From an uncultured Rhodospirillales bacterium (lineage in GTDB: Bacteria; Pseudomonadota; Alphaproteobacteria; Rhodospirillales; 2-02-FULL-58-16): a stretch of 9,381 bases of DNA. The notes below the pieces were generated by a model. It was not told where the DNA came from. It saw only the letters and a program-made list of their open reading frames with translations, and did not search any database. The DNA lies in the NCBI GenBank assembly GCA_913053795.1, contig CAJXGZ010000073.1, forward strand, positions 1 through 9,381, written 5' to 3'. Below are positions 1-7,151 of this stretch, piece after piece. A program made the translations under genes and the position numbers. Numbering within the stretch: the stretch's first letter is position 1; every line of letters starts with the position of its first letter.

Positions 1-48
1 GCCATCAACCCTGTCTTTTTTTCTTTAACGGCCACCGACGCCCCCCAG

Positions 49-73
49 AAAAAATACGGGGCCGCGCCCCATA
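49..73 (-). terminator. Intrinsic terminator of prfC
   Basis: Read on the minus strand, an 8-bp stem (TATGGGGC paired with GCCCCGTA, one G-U pair) closes a 3-nt GCG loop and is followed directly by six T residues (positions 54-49). The hairpin begins 17 nt after the prfC stop codon. A strong GC stem followed by a U tract is the standard rho-independent layout. On the plus strand the hairpin has no T tract after it, so it should act only for prfC. Confidence 0.85.
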
Positions 74-90
74 TTCTTACTTGGGGCTGG

Positions 91-1677
91 CTATCTCGTC
101 TGTTCTTTTGTTTTCAAAAACCGCACGCCGGGCCAGTCCTTGACGACCTGGTCCATGCGCCAGGCATTTCTGGCCAGGAAGACCGGATGGCCGTCGTGGT
201 CTTCGGCGATTTCCGTGCTGTTGGCCTTGATGAATTTCTTGATGGTTTGCGCTTCATCCGCCTCGATCCACCGGGCCGTATGGAGCGCGCTCGCCTCGAG
301 CAGCGCCGGGACGTCGTATTCGGTGCGGATGCGGTCGGCCAAGACCTCGAACTGAAGGGCGCCGATGGCCCCGATGATCCATTCATTGCCGATCTGGGGC
401 CTGAAAATCCGGGCCACCCCTTCCTCGGCCAATTGCCGCAAGGCGCGCCCCAGGTGCTTGGCGCGCATGGGGTCTTCGGGGCGGATGGTTTTCAAAAGCT
501 CGGGCGCGAAGCTGGGGATTCCGGTGAATTTCAGGTCTTCCCCCTCGGTCAGCGCATCGCCGATGCGCAAAGAGCCGTGATTGGGAATGCCGATGATATC
601 GCCGGCCCAGGCGTCTTCGGCGGTTGCGCGGTCCTGGGCGAGAAAGAGCAAGGGATTGTGGAGGTTGAACGGCTTGCCGCTGCGCACGTGATGCAGCTTC
701 ATCCCCCGTTTCAGGCGTCCCGATGAAAGGCGGAAAAAGGCGATGCGATCCCGATGCTTGGGGTCCATGTTCGCTTGAATCTTGAAAACGAAGCCGCTGA
801 CCTTCTCCTCGCCCGGCGACACAAGCCGCTCCTCGGTGGCGCGCGGGGTCGGCGGCGGGGCCATGGCGATCAGGCCCTTGAGCAATTCGCGCACCCCGAA
901 GTTATTGATGGCGCTGCCGAAAAACACGGGGCTCAAATGGCCTTCCAGGAAAGTCCCAAGATCAAACTCTTGGCAAAGCCCCTTGGCCAGGGGGACCTCT
1001 TCGCGGAGTTTCTCGACGGCGCCGGCGGGCAACAGGGCGTCCAGCTTGGGATCGTCAAGGCCGGCGCACTCCTCTACATGGTCCTGGTCCGTCTTTCCCT
1101 TTTCCAGCAGAGCAAGCCGGTCGCCGAGGACATCGTAGCAGCCGAGAAAGTCCCGCCCCATGCCGATGGGCCAGCTGGCGGGCGTGACGTCGAGCGCCAG
1201 GGATTCCTCGATGTCCTCCAGCAGTTCGAAGGGATCGCGGCCGTCGCGGTCCATTTTGTTGATGAAGGTGATGATCGGGATGTCGCGCAAGCGGCAAACC
1301 TCGAAAAGTTTGCGCGTCTGGTTTTCGATGCCCTTGGCGGCGTCGAGGACCATGACGGCGGAGTCAACCGCGGTCAGCGTGCGGTAGGTGTCCTCGCTGA
1401 AATCCGCATGGCCGGGGGTGTCCAAGAGGTTGAACGCGCAGCCTCCGTACTCATAGGTCATCACCGAGGACGACACGGAAATTCCGCGTTCTGCCTCCAC
1501 CTTCATCCAGTCCGATTGGGTGTTGCGGGCCTTGCCCCGCGCCTTCACCGCTCCCGCCATTTGGATGGCTCCGCCGAACAGCAGAAGCTTTTCCGTCAGG
1601 GTGGTTTTCCCGGCGTCCGGATGCGAGATGATGGCGAACGTGCGCCTTCTCGAGATTTCAGCATTTAGGGGAGACAT
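91..1677 (-). CDS. prfC: Peptide chain release factor 3 (RF3)
   Basis: RF3 is a cytoplasmic translational GTPase that recycles RF1/RF2 from the ribosome after peptide release. The 528-residue product is almost the same length as E. coli RF3 (529). The G domain is intact: P-loop SHPDAGKT (residues 18-25), switch region ERGISV (63-68), DTPGH (86-90) and NKMD (140-143). The typical RF3 domain II and C-terminal region follow. The reading frame stays open upstream to 2331, but that extension lies antisense to the neighbouring gene and has no family resemblance. The start at 1677 (MSPLNAEISRRR) fits the family and has a weak GGA ribosome-binding site nearby. It is transcribed divergently from the thioredoxin-like gene and ends at a strong terminator. 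No sign of decay. Confidence 0.97.
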   Translation of the reverse strand: MSPLNAEISRRRTFAIISHPDAGKTTLTEKLLLFGGAIQMAGAVKARGKARNTQSDWMKVEAERGISVSSSVMTYEYGGCAFNLLDTPGHADFSEDTYRTLTAVDSAVMVLDAAKGIENQTRKLFEVCRLRDIPIITFINKMDRDGRDPFELLEDIEESLALDVTPASWPIGMGRDFLGCYDVLGDRLALLEKGKTDQDHVEECAGLDDPKLDALLPAGAVEKLREEVPLAKGLCQEFDLGTFLEGHLSPVFFGSAINNFGVRELLKGLIAMAPPPTPRATEERLVSPGEEKVSGFVFKIQANMDPKHRDRIAFFRLSSGRLKRGMKLHHVRSGKPFNLHNPLLFLAQDRATAEDAWAGDIIGIPNHGSLRIGDALTEGEDLKFTGIPSFAPELLKTIRPEDPMRAKHLGRALRQLAEEGVARIFRPQIGNEWIIGAIGALQFEVLADRIRTEYDVPALLEASALHTARWIEADEAQTIKKFIKANSTEIAEDHDGHPVFLARNAWRMDQVVKDWPGVRFLKTKEQTR

Positions 1678-1743
1678 AATTTCCGTAGGTAACCCCTTCG
1701 CCGCCGTGATATCAAGCCATAACACTAAGGAGGAAAATAAATC
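1678..1743. promoter_or_regulatory. Short divergent promoter region prfC / thioredoxin-like gene
   Basis: Only 66 bp separate the two divergent start codons, so both promoters and 5' leaders must lie here or extend into the coding regions. On the plus strand there is a near-perfect Shine-Dalgarno AAGGAGG at 1727-1733, 10 nt before the ATG at 1744. I see no convincing -35/-10 pair in either direction. The regulatory role is inferred from the layout. Confidence 0.4.
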
Positions 1744-2304
1744 ATGGTATCCCTGGAAACGCCCATTTGCGACTTCGGCTGGAAAGCCGTTGATTTCGAA
1801 CTGAAAGGATGCGACGGCAAGGTCTATTCCCTGGCCGGCGTCAAGGGAGAAAACGGCCTTCTGGTAATGTTCATCTGCAACCACTGCCCCTACGTCAAGG
1901 CGATCCTCGGCCGTCTGGTTCGTGTCGTCCGCGACCTTCAGGCCAAGGGAATAGGGGTGATCGCCGTGATGACCAACGATACGGCCGAATACCCCGAGGA
2001 TTCCCTCGACAACATGGGCAGGGTGGCCGAGGCCAACAACTTCACCTTCCCCTACGTGATCGATGAAACCCAGGAAGTGGGACGCGCCTACGGCGCCGTG
2101 TGCACCCCCGACTTTTTCGGTTTCAACGCCGATTTGGAGCTGCAATACCGGGGACGGCTGGACGCCTCGCGCAAAGATCCCGCCGCCCCCGGCGCGCGGC
2201 GCGACCTGTTCGAGGCCATGAGCCAAGTGGCCGAAACAGGCCAAGGCCCCAAGCAGCAAATCGCCTCCATGGGTTGCTCCATCAAATGGCGCGCGGAAGA
2301 ATAA
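1744..2304 (+). CDS. Thioredoxin-fold (AhpC/TSA-like) redox protein
   Basis: A 186-residue protein of the thioredoxin-like superfamily, close to the redoxin/peroxiredoxin-like group often annotated simply as thioredoxin family protein. Visible marks are an N-terminal redoxin-type segment (F11-L30), a strand leading to the putative active site C45-N-H-C48-P-Y, and the loop containing C120-T-P122-D, where P122 is the likely cis-proline. A conserved C-terminal segment includes C178. There is no signal peptide or membrane segment, so it is probably cytoplasmic. The CxxC pair implies thiol-disulfide or peroxide chemistry, but the substrate cannot be told from sequence. The start is fixed by the strong AAGGAGG site. 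It stands alone between divergent prfC and the downstream operon, 82 bp away. Confidence 0.85.
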   Translation: MVSLETPICDFGWKAVDFELKGCDGKVYSLAGVKGENGLLVMFICNHCPYVKAILGRLVRVVRDLQAKGIGVIAVMTNDTAEYPEDSLDNMGRVAEANNFTFPYVIDETQEVGRAYGAVCTPDFFGFNADLELQYRGRLDASRKDPAAPGARRDLFEAMSQVAETGQGPKQQIASMGCSIKWRAEE

Positions 2305-2386
2305 ATTTTGCGCCATGTTTGCCTTCCCCAAGGCGGGGGGATAATTTAACGTGCTTTCATCGAGAACGGATTATTGGAGCTGACAC

Positions 2387-3037
2387 GTGGCCGAAGAAAT
2401 ACAAGACGGTTTTTTACGCGAGATCGAAGAAGAGTTGCGCCAAGAGCATTACGCCAAGCTCTGGAAGCGTTATGGCGTTCACATCATCACCGCCGCGGTG
2501 ATGCTGGTCGCCGTGGTCGGCGGCTATCAGGCTTGGACCCGCTACGACACGAATACGCGCAACGAACTGGGCGAGCGGTTCGCCAAGGCGCAGACTTTGA
2601 TTCTGGAAAACAAGAAGGACGAGGCGCAAGCGGCGTTGTCCGCCATGGCCGCCGACTCCAATTCCGGTTACGCCATGCTGGCCCGCTTTCGGAATGCGGC
2701 GCTCCAGGCGCTTCGTGGCGGCGGCGCGGCGGGCTATAACAAACTGGTGGCGGACCCGAACATTGACGTCATCTACCGTGATCTGGCCGTGCTTCTCGCC
2801 GTCACCCATGAGGCCGGGACAACGGATTCCCGGAAATTAATGGCGCGCTTGGAGCCTTTGAAGGCCGATGGCAATCCCTGGCGCCATAGCGCCCGGGAGC
2901 TTTACGCCATTCTCGCCGTGGGCGCCGGCGACGCCGACAAGGCGCGCGAGGTTCTCAAGAGTTTGTCCGAGGACGCCACGGCGCCTCAGGGGTTGCGGAC
3001 GCGGGCGACTGAATTATTGGCCGCCACGGGCCAGTAG
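2387..3037 (+). CDS. YfgM-like inner-membrane TPR-domain protein
   Basis: A 216-residue single-pass membrane protein. A charged cytoplasmic N-terminus (residues 1-30, rich in E/R/K) precedes one hydrophobic segment (about 31-48). An alanine-rich helical periplasmic domain of tetratricopeptide-like type follows (LGERFAKAQTLI..., repeated A/L helices). Topology, length (E. coli YfgM is 206) and position directly upstream of bamB and der identify it as the YfgM/TPR_21 family. E. coli YfgM associates with SecYEG and the chaperone PpiD; the same role here is inferred. The start is GTG at 2387 with GGAG at 2376-2379, 7 nt upstream. The stop lies 16 nt before the bamB start, so the two are probably co-transcribed. 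The region between 2305 and 2386 may hold the operon promoter, but none is clear. Confidence 0.87.
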   Translation: MAEEIQDGFLREIEEELRQEHYAKLWKRYGVHIITAAVMLVAVVGGYQAWTRYDTNTRNELGERFAKAQTLILENKKDEAQAALSAMAADSNSGYAMLARFRNAALQALRGGGAAGYNKLVADPNIDVIYRDLAVLLAVTHEAGTTDSRKLMARLEPLKADGNPWRHSARELYAILAVGAGDADKAREVLKSLSEDATAPQGLRTRATELLAATGQ

Positions 3038-3048
3038 GGCCAGTAGGG
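3031..3048 (+). repeat. 9-bp tandem repeat at the YfgM-like/bamB junction
   Basis: CCAGTAGGG is present twice in tandem (3031-3039, 3040-3048). The first copy contains the stop codon of the YfgM-like gene. The second supplies the AGGG that serves as ribosome-binding site for bamB. It looks like a small slippage duplication that set the present gene spacing. Confidence 0.7.
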
Positions 3049-3053
3049 AATTC

Positions 3054-4418
3054 ATGGTCTTTGACATGACAATATTTAGGCGATCCGTTTTGGCGTTCGC
3101 GTTGGTGTTGGCGTTGGGCGCCTGCGAAAGCCTGACCAGCCCGGATAGCCTCATTGGCAGTTTGTGGGAGGGGGCCGAGGCGCCGCCGCTGCCCGGAGAG
3201 CGCATATCCGTTCTCATGCGTGAAGGCGTGCTGAAGGCCGACCCCAATCTAAGCGCTGAGGAAATCCTGTTGCCGCCGCCCACCATCAATCCGGAATGGC
3301 CGCAGACCGGAGGCTACGCCAATCACGCCATGCACCATATTAAGGTCGCCGGCAACCTGAGCCTCGCCTGGAACATCGACGTCGGCGAGGCGGCCGATGA
3401 CGAGGAGTTATTCGTCGGAACGCCCGTTGTCGCCGCCGGGCGCGTCTTTGTCATGGACGTATTGACCACCGTCAGTTCCTATGACGCCAAGACAGGAGAC
3501 AAGTATTGGGAAGTGGCCCTGACCCCGGACGAAGAGGATGACGGCCACATCGGCGGCGGCGTCGCCTACGATGACGGGCGGCTGTTCGTGGCGGCGGGCT
3601 TCGGCCAGATTATCGCGCTGAACGCCACCACAGGCGCGGTGCTATGGAGAAAGACGGTGGAAAGCCCCTTGCGCGCGGCGCCGACGGTTCGCGGCGGGCG
3701 GGTGTTCGTCCTCTCCGTCGACAACAAGCTGCACGTGTTCGCCGCCCATAACGGAAAGCACCTTTGGGTCTACGATGGAATCGCCGAAGTGGCCAGCATG
3801 CTTGGCGGCGGCAGCCCCGCCGTTGACGGCGGGGTGGTGGTGGTTCCCTACTCCTCGGGCGAACTAGTGGCCTTGCGGGTGGATAACGGGCGGCAATTGT
3901 GGACTGAGTCCCTGGCCATGGCGCGTCAAACCGAGGAAATGACGACCCTTTCCCATATTCGCGGCAGTCCCGTCATCGACCGCGGCCGGGTCTTCGCCAT
4001 GAGCAACGGCGGGGTTTTGGTGTCCATTGACTTGCGCAGCGGACGGCGCATCTGGACCAAGGAAGTGGGCGGCCTGCAATCGCCGTGGGGGGCGGGAGAC
4101 TATCTCTTCATCCTCACCAACGATTCAGAAATCGCCGCCGTTTCCCGTGATTTCGGCCGCATTCACTGGGTGCGGCCGTTGCCCCGCTTCGAGGACGAGG
4201 AGGACAAGGAAGGGCCGATCGTGTGGAGCGGCCCGGTGCTGGTCAGCGACCGTCTGATCATCGCCGGCTCCCACGGCGAGGTGGTGGCGATTTCGCCCTA
4301 CACCGGGCAATTCATGGGCAAGGTGGAAATCCCCGACGGCATCTCCGTACCCCCCATCGTCGCCAACGGCAGCCTCTTTTTCCTGTCTGACGACGCCGAG
4401 CTGTTCGCGTACCGGTGA
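3054..4418 (+). CDS. bamB: Outer membrane assembly lipoprotein BamB
   Basis: BamB is the beta-propeller lipoprotein of the BAM complex, which inserts beta-barrel proteins into the outer membrane. The N-terminus is a lipoprotein signal peptide: basic FRR, a hydrophobic stretch, and lipobox L-G-A-C (Cys24 from this start). The mature part holds repeated PQQ-like propeller blades, visible as recurring motifs such as GRVFVMD, ALNATTGAVLWRK, HNGKHLWVYDG, RVDNGRQLWTE and DLRSGRRIWTK. At 454 residues it is longer than E. coli BamB (392) because of a linker after the lipobox (around PPLPGERISVL), a trait of alphaproteobacterial homologues. The frame is open from 2868, but earlier starts overlap the YfgM-like gene. 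ATG 3054 has AGGG at 3045-3048; ATG 3066 (MTIFRRS) is an alternative start. der follows after 19 nt. Confidence 0.94.
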   Translation: MVFDMTIFRRSVLAFALVLALGACESLTSPDSLIGSLWEGAEAPPLPGERISVLMREGVLKADPNLSAEEILLPPPTINPEWPQTGGYANHAMHHIKVAGNLSLAWNIDVGEAADDEELFVGTPVVAAGRVFVMDVLTTVSSYDAKTGDKYWEVALTPDEEDDGHIGGGVAYDDGRLFVAAGFGQIIALNATTGAVLWRKTVESPLRAAPTVRGGRVFVLSVDNKLHVFAAHNGKHLWVYDGIAEVASMLGGGSPAVDGGVVVVPYSSGELVALRVDNGRQLWTESLAMARQTEEMTTLSHIRGSPVIDRGRVFAMSNGGVLVSIDLRSGRRIWTKEVGGLQSPWGAGDYLFILTNDSEIAAVSRDFGRIHWVRPLPRFEDEEDKEGPIVWSGPVLVSDRLIIAGSHGEVVAISPYTGQFMGKVEIPDGISVPPIVANGSLFFLSDDAELFAYR

Positions 4419-4437
4419 TGGCTAGTTGTGGAGTCTC

Positions 4438-5805
4438 ATGACCTTCACCGTCGCCATCGTCGGCCGGCCCAACGTCGGTAAATCGACTCTCTTCAACCGC
4501 TTGGCCGGAAAACGCCTGGCCCTGGTGGACGACACCCCGGGCGTCACCCGCGACCGGCGCGAGGCCGAGGGAAACATCGCCGGCCTGCGTTTTAAACTGA
4601 TCGACACCGCCGGGCTGGAAGACGCCGGCGACGATAGCCTGGAGGCGCGCATGCGCGCCCAGACCGAACAAGCCCTGGAGGACGCCGACGCCGTTCTGTT
4701 CGTCATCGACGCCCGCGCCGGGTTGACGCCGCTGGACGAGCATTTCTCCGGTTGGCTGCGCCGCCGTTCGGCCAAGGTGATCCTGGTCGCCAACAAGTGC
4801 GAGGGGCATGGCGCCAAGAGTTTGGGCGCCGCCTCCGGCTTGCCGGAGGCTTATTCCCTCGGGCTCGGCGATCCCATCCCCATTTCCGCCGAGCACGGCG
4901 AAGGCATGGGCGATCTCTATGACGTCCTGGCTCCTTTCGAAAAAGACGCGTCCGCGCCGCCGGAAGGAAAAGATGATGATGAGCGTCCCTTGCAACTGGC
5001 CGTCATCGGCCGCCCCAACGTCGGCAAGTCGACCCTGGTCAACCGGCTGCTCGGCGAAGAGCGCATGTTGACCGGGCCCGAGGCGGGCATCACCCGGGAC
5101 TCCATCTCGACGACGTTTTGGCATAAGGGACGCGGCGTCCAGCTTGTGGACACCGCCGGGCTGCGCCGCAAGGCCAGGGTCAAGGAAAAGCTGGAAGGAC
5201 TCTCGGTGGGCGACAGCCTGCGCGCCATCCGCTTCGCCCAGGTGACGGCGCTGGTCATCGACGCCGTGACCGGCCTGGAGAAACAGGACTTGACCATCGC
5301 CCGCCTGGTCATCAAGGAAGGCCGGGCGCTGATCATTATCCTCAACAAGTGGGACCTGGCCAAGGACCGCAAGAAGGCCCTCGGGCAAGTGGCCGACAGG
5401 CTGCGGACGTCCTTGCCCAAGGTGCGCGGCGTTCCCGTGATCACATGCTCGGCGCTGAGCGGGGACGGGGCCGGGGCCGGGGACCTGCTACCGGCGGTAT
5501 TCGAAATCTTCGACGTCTGGAGCGGGCGGGTTCCCACCGGCCGCCTCAACCGCTGGCTCGAGGCGGTCGTCGAGCGCCATCCGCCGCCGCTGGTCCAGGG
5601 CCGCCGCCCACGCCTGCGCTACATCACCCAGGCCAAGACCCGCCCCCCCACCTTCGTCGTCTTCTCCAGCCGCGCCAAAGGCCTGCCCGAGGCCTACGTC
5701 CGCTACCTGACCAACGCCTTGCGCGAAGACTTCAACCTCCCCGGAACCCCCTTGCGCCTGCACGTCCGCAAGGGCGAAAACCCCTATGTGGAGGGGAAGG
5801 GTTAG
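4438..5805 (+). CDS. der: Ribosome biogenesis GTPase Der (EngA)
   Basis: Der is an essential GTPase with two tandem G domains and a C-terminal KH-like domain, needed for maturation of the 50S ribosomal subunit. G domain 1 has GRPNVGKS (9-16), the switch DTPGVTRD (32-39), DTAG (56-59) and NKCE (119-122). G domain 2 has GRPNVGKS (191-198), DTAG (238-241) and NKWD (303-306). The KH-like region spans about 365-450, ending in the typical NPY motif. At 455 residues it falls slightly short of E. coli Der (490). ATG 4438 is preferred over the in-frame TTG at 4426 because it is preceded by GGAG (4430-4433) and starts right at the G domain. It is the last gene of the YfgM-like/bamB/der operon. Its stop codon overlaps that of convergent phnW. 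Residues 342-349 are encoded by a GC-rich hexamer repeat. Confidence 0.97.
   Translation: MTFTVAIVGRPNVGKSTLFNRLAGKRLALVDDTPGVTRDRREAEGNIAGLRFKLIDTAGLEDAGDDSLEARMRAQTEQALEDADAVLFVIDARAGLTPLDEHFSGWLRRRSAKVILVANKCEGHGAKSLGAASGLPEAYSLGLGDPIPISAEHGEGMGDLYDVLAPFEKDASAPPEGKDDDERPLQLAVIGRPNVGKSTLVNRLLGEERMLTGPEAGITRDSISTTFWHKGRGVQLVDTAGLRRKARVKEKLEGLSVGDSLRAIRFAQVTALVIDAVTGLEKQDLTIARLVIKEGRALIIILNKWDLAKDRKKALGQVADRLRTSLPKVRGVPVITCSALSGDGAGAGDLLPAVFEIFDVWSGRVPTGRLNRWLEAVVERHPPPLVQGRRPRLRYITQAKTRPPTFVVFSSRAKGLPEAYVRYLTNALREDFNLPGTPLRLHVRKGENPYVEGKG
5461..5484 (+). repeat. G4N2 hexamer repeat (G-quadruplex motif) inside der
   Basis: Four consecutive hexamers GGGGAC, GGGGCC, GGGGCC, GGGGAC give four runs of four guanines separated by 2-nt loops, matching the canonical G-quadruplex pattern. 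It lies on the der coding strand, so it would also be present in the mRNA, and it encodes Gly-Asp-Gly-Ala-Gly-Ala-Gly-Asp after the second G domain. The pattern is seen directly; folding in the cell is inferred. Confidence 0.75.
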
Positions 5806-6917
5806 GGCGCGGTTTCCTTGACCCCCATCTCTTCGAGGGTTTCCCGGATGGCTTTCAGCGCGCCTTTGATTTCGGGCGCGCCCAAGCAGCCGATGCAGCC
5901 GATGCGGAACGAGTCCGCTTGCGTTAGCTTGCCCGGATAGATGACGTAGCCCCGCGCGTTCAGGGAATCGTAAAAGGCCCGGAAATCGAACTTGGGATCG
6001 GCGGGGGTGTGGAAGGTGACGATAATCGGCGCCTGAAGCTCGTCGGGCAGCAAGGTCTTGAAGCCCATGGCGCGCATGCCCTCCACCAGGATCAGGCAAT
6101 TGCCCGAGTAGCGGACGTTGCGCCCTTGGACGCCGCCTTCGGCGTCGAACTGGTTGAGGGCTTCGTGGAAAGCGGCGATAACGTGGGTGGGCGGGGTGAA
6201 GCGCCACTGCCGGGTCTTCTCCATGACCGTCCACTGATCGTAGAGATCGAGACTCAGGGAATGGGCGGCGCCCTGGCGCGCCGAAAGGGACTTTTCGTCG
6301 ATAATAGCGAAGCCGAACCCCGGCGCCCCCTCCAGGCATTTGTTGGAAGACGCCATCACCGCCTCGCATCGGAGTTCGCCGACATTGATCTCGACGGCGC
6401 CGAAGGAGCTCATGGCGTCGATGATCAGCCGGCGTCCCCGCGCCGCCGCGGCCTTGGCGATGTCCTCGATGGGATTGAGGATGCCCGACGTGGTCTCGCA
6501 ATGGACCGCCAGCACATGGGTGATCCCGGGGTCCGCGGCAAGGATTTTTTCCATGTCGTGCGCGTCGGGAGGCGTATCCTCCGGCGTTTCCAGGCTGACG
6601 TAGGCGCGGCCCATGTAATCGAGGATTTTCGTCATGCGCCGTCCGTAGGCGCCGTTGATGAGGACCAGCGCCTTGTCCCGGCGCCCGATCAGGGTCCCCA
6701 GCGCCGCCTCGACGATGAAGGTGCCGCTGCCCTGCAAGGGAACGCAGACGTGAGAGCCTTGGCCGCCGGCGATACCCACCAGCCGCCTTCGCACCTGGGC
6801 GTTGATTTCAATGAACGCTTCATCGCGCGATCCCCAGTCGCGCAACATGGCCTTCTTGGTTTCCGCCGACGTGGTCAGCGGTCCCGGAGTCAGCAGATAG
6901 GGGTCCTTGGGGCTCAT
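5802..6917 (-). CDS. phnW: 2-Aminoethylphosphonate:pyruvate transaminase
   Basis: PhnW is a fold-type I PLP aminotransferase that moves the amino group of 2-aminoethylphosphonate to pyruvate, giving phosphonoacetaldehyde and alanine. The 371-residue product matches the family length (about 367) and carries its signatures: N-terminal LLTPGPLTTS, LQGSGT (61-66), IDAMSSFG with cofactor Asp167, SSNKCLEG with the PLP lysine K193, the SLSLDLYDQW segment, and a C-terminal IYPGK...FRIG substrate region. The open frame runs upstream to 8168, but that part is antisense to cobC. ATG 6917 is chosen because AAAGGA lies 12 nt upstream and a plausible promoter overlaps the alternative ATG at 6947. No phnX, phnA or phnY partner is present in the window, so whether it serves phosphonate breakdown or synthesis is open. 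It diverges from cobC and converges on der. Confidence 0.93.
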   Translation of the reverse strand: MSPKDPYLLTPGPLTTSAETKKAMLRDWGSRDEAFIEINAQVRRRLVGIAGGQGSHVCVPLQGSGTFIVEAALGTLIGRRDKALVLINGAYGRRMTKILDYMGRAYVSLETPEDTPPDAHDMEKILAADPGITHVLAVHCETTSGILNPIEDIAKAAAARGRRLIIDAMSSFGAVEINVGELRCEAVMASSNKCLEGAPGFGFAIIDEKSLSARQGAAHSLSLDLYDQWTVMEKTRQWRFTPPTHVIAAFHEALNQFDAEGGVQGRNVRYSGNCLILVEGMRAMGFKTLLPDELQAPIIVTFHTPADPKFDFRAFYDSLNARGYVIYPGKLTQADSFRIGCIGCLGAPEIKGALKAIRETLEEMGVKETAP

Positions 6918-6942
6918 GATCCGGCGATGTCCTTTTTCGTTA

Positions 6943-6970
6943 ATCATACTTAAAGGGGATGGCGGGTAAA
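6943..6970 (-). promoter_or_regulatory. Candidate sigma70-type promoter of phnW
   Basis: On the minus strand TTTACC (6970-6965) and TATGAT (6948-6943) are separated by 16 nt, a fair match to the -35/-10 consensus. Transcription would begin near 6936, giving a leader of about 20 nt before ATG 6917 and excluding the upstream ATG at 6947. This is a pattern match only. Confidence 0.35.
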
Positions 6971-7126
6971 ATGTCCAATCCTCTGAATAAGGGCGATCTT
7001 CTTCTTTCGTCACATTATGGCATCGCATTTTGGAGCGGAGGGATGCGTTACAATCAGGATTACCAGCGCCAACTGGCCGAGACCCTGGTTGAGGGCTGCG
7101 GTGTAAAAGGCGCCACTGACAGGACG

Positions 7127-7151
7127 CCGCCGCTCTGTTAAGAATCGGCGG
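7127..7151 (+). promoter_or_regulatory. Hairpin abutting the cobC start codon
   Basis: CCGCCG (7127-7132) can pair with CGGCGG (7146-7151) around a 13-nt loop. The 3' arm ends at the base just before the cobC ATG (7152), so the hairpin would cover the place where a ribosome-binding site should be. The only purine-rich stretch, AAGAA, is in the loop. A role in translational control is inferred. The rest of the 234-bp gap between phnW and cobC shows nothing else that I recognise. Confidence 0.4.

Noticed and set aside
1..48. Gene end or terminator at the left edge (T-rich run at 15-27)
   Set aside because: No hairpin precedes the T run within the window and no reading frame with a recognisable product is visible in these bases.
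754..1668. Plus-strand open frame of 304 codons
   Set aside because: It lies entirely antisense to prfC and its composition (G, A, H and V rich, no motif) is typical of a shadow frame.
1678..2331. Minus-strand open frame extending prfC upstream by about 218 codons
   Set aside because: It is antisense to the thioredoxin-like gene, has no family resemblance, and RF3 length and motifs fit the start at 1677.
4312..5388. Minus-strand open frame of 358 codons
   Set aside because: Antisense to bamB and der, no recognisable domain.
6959..7141. Small 60-codon plus-strand frame between phnW and cobC
   Set aside because: No properly spaced ribosome-binding site and no recognisable family. It ends 10 nt before cobC, so a leader peptide is not excluded, but I cannot support it.
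6948..7151. Possible cobalamin riboswitch upstream of cobC
   Set aside because: A GCCACTG-like stretch near 7112 is reminiscent of the element, but the conserved GCTGCCCCCGCAACTG core and the AGCCAGGAGACC box are absent on both strands.
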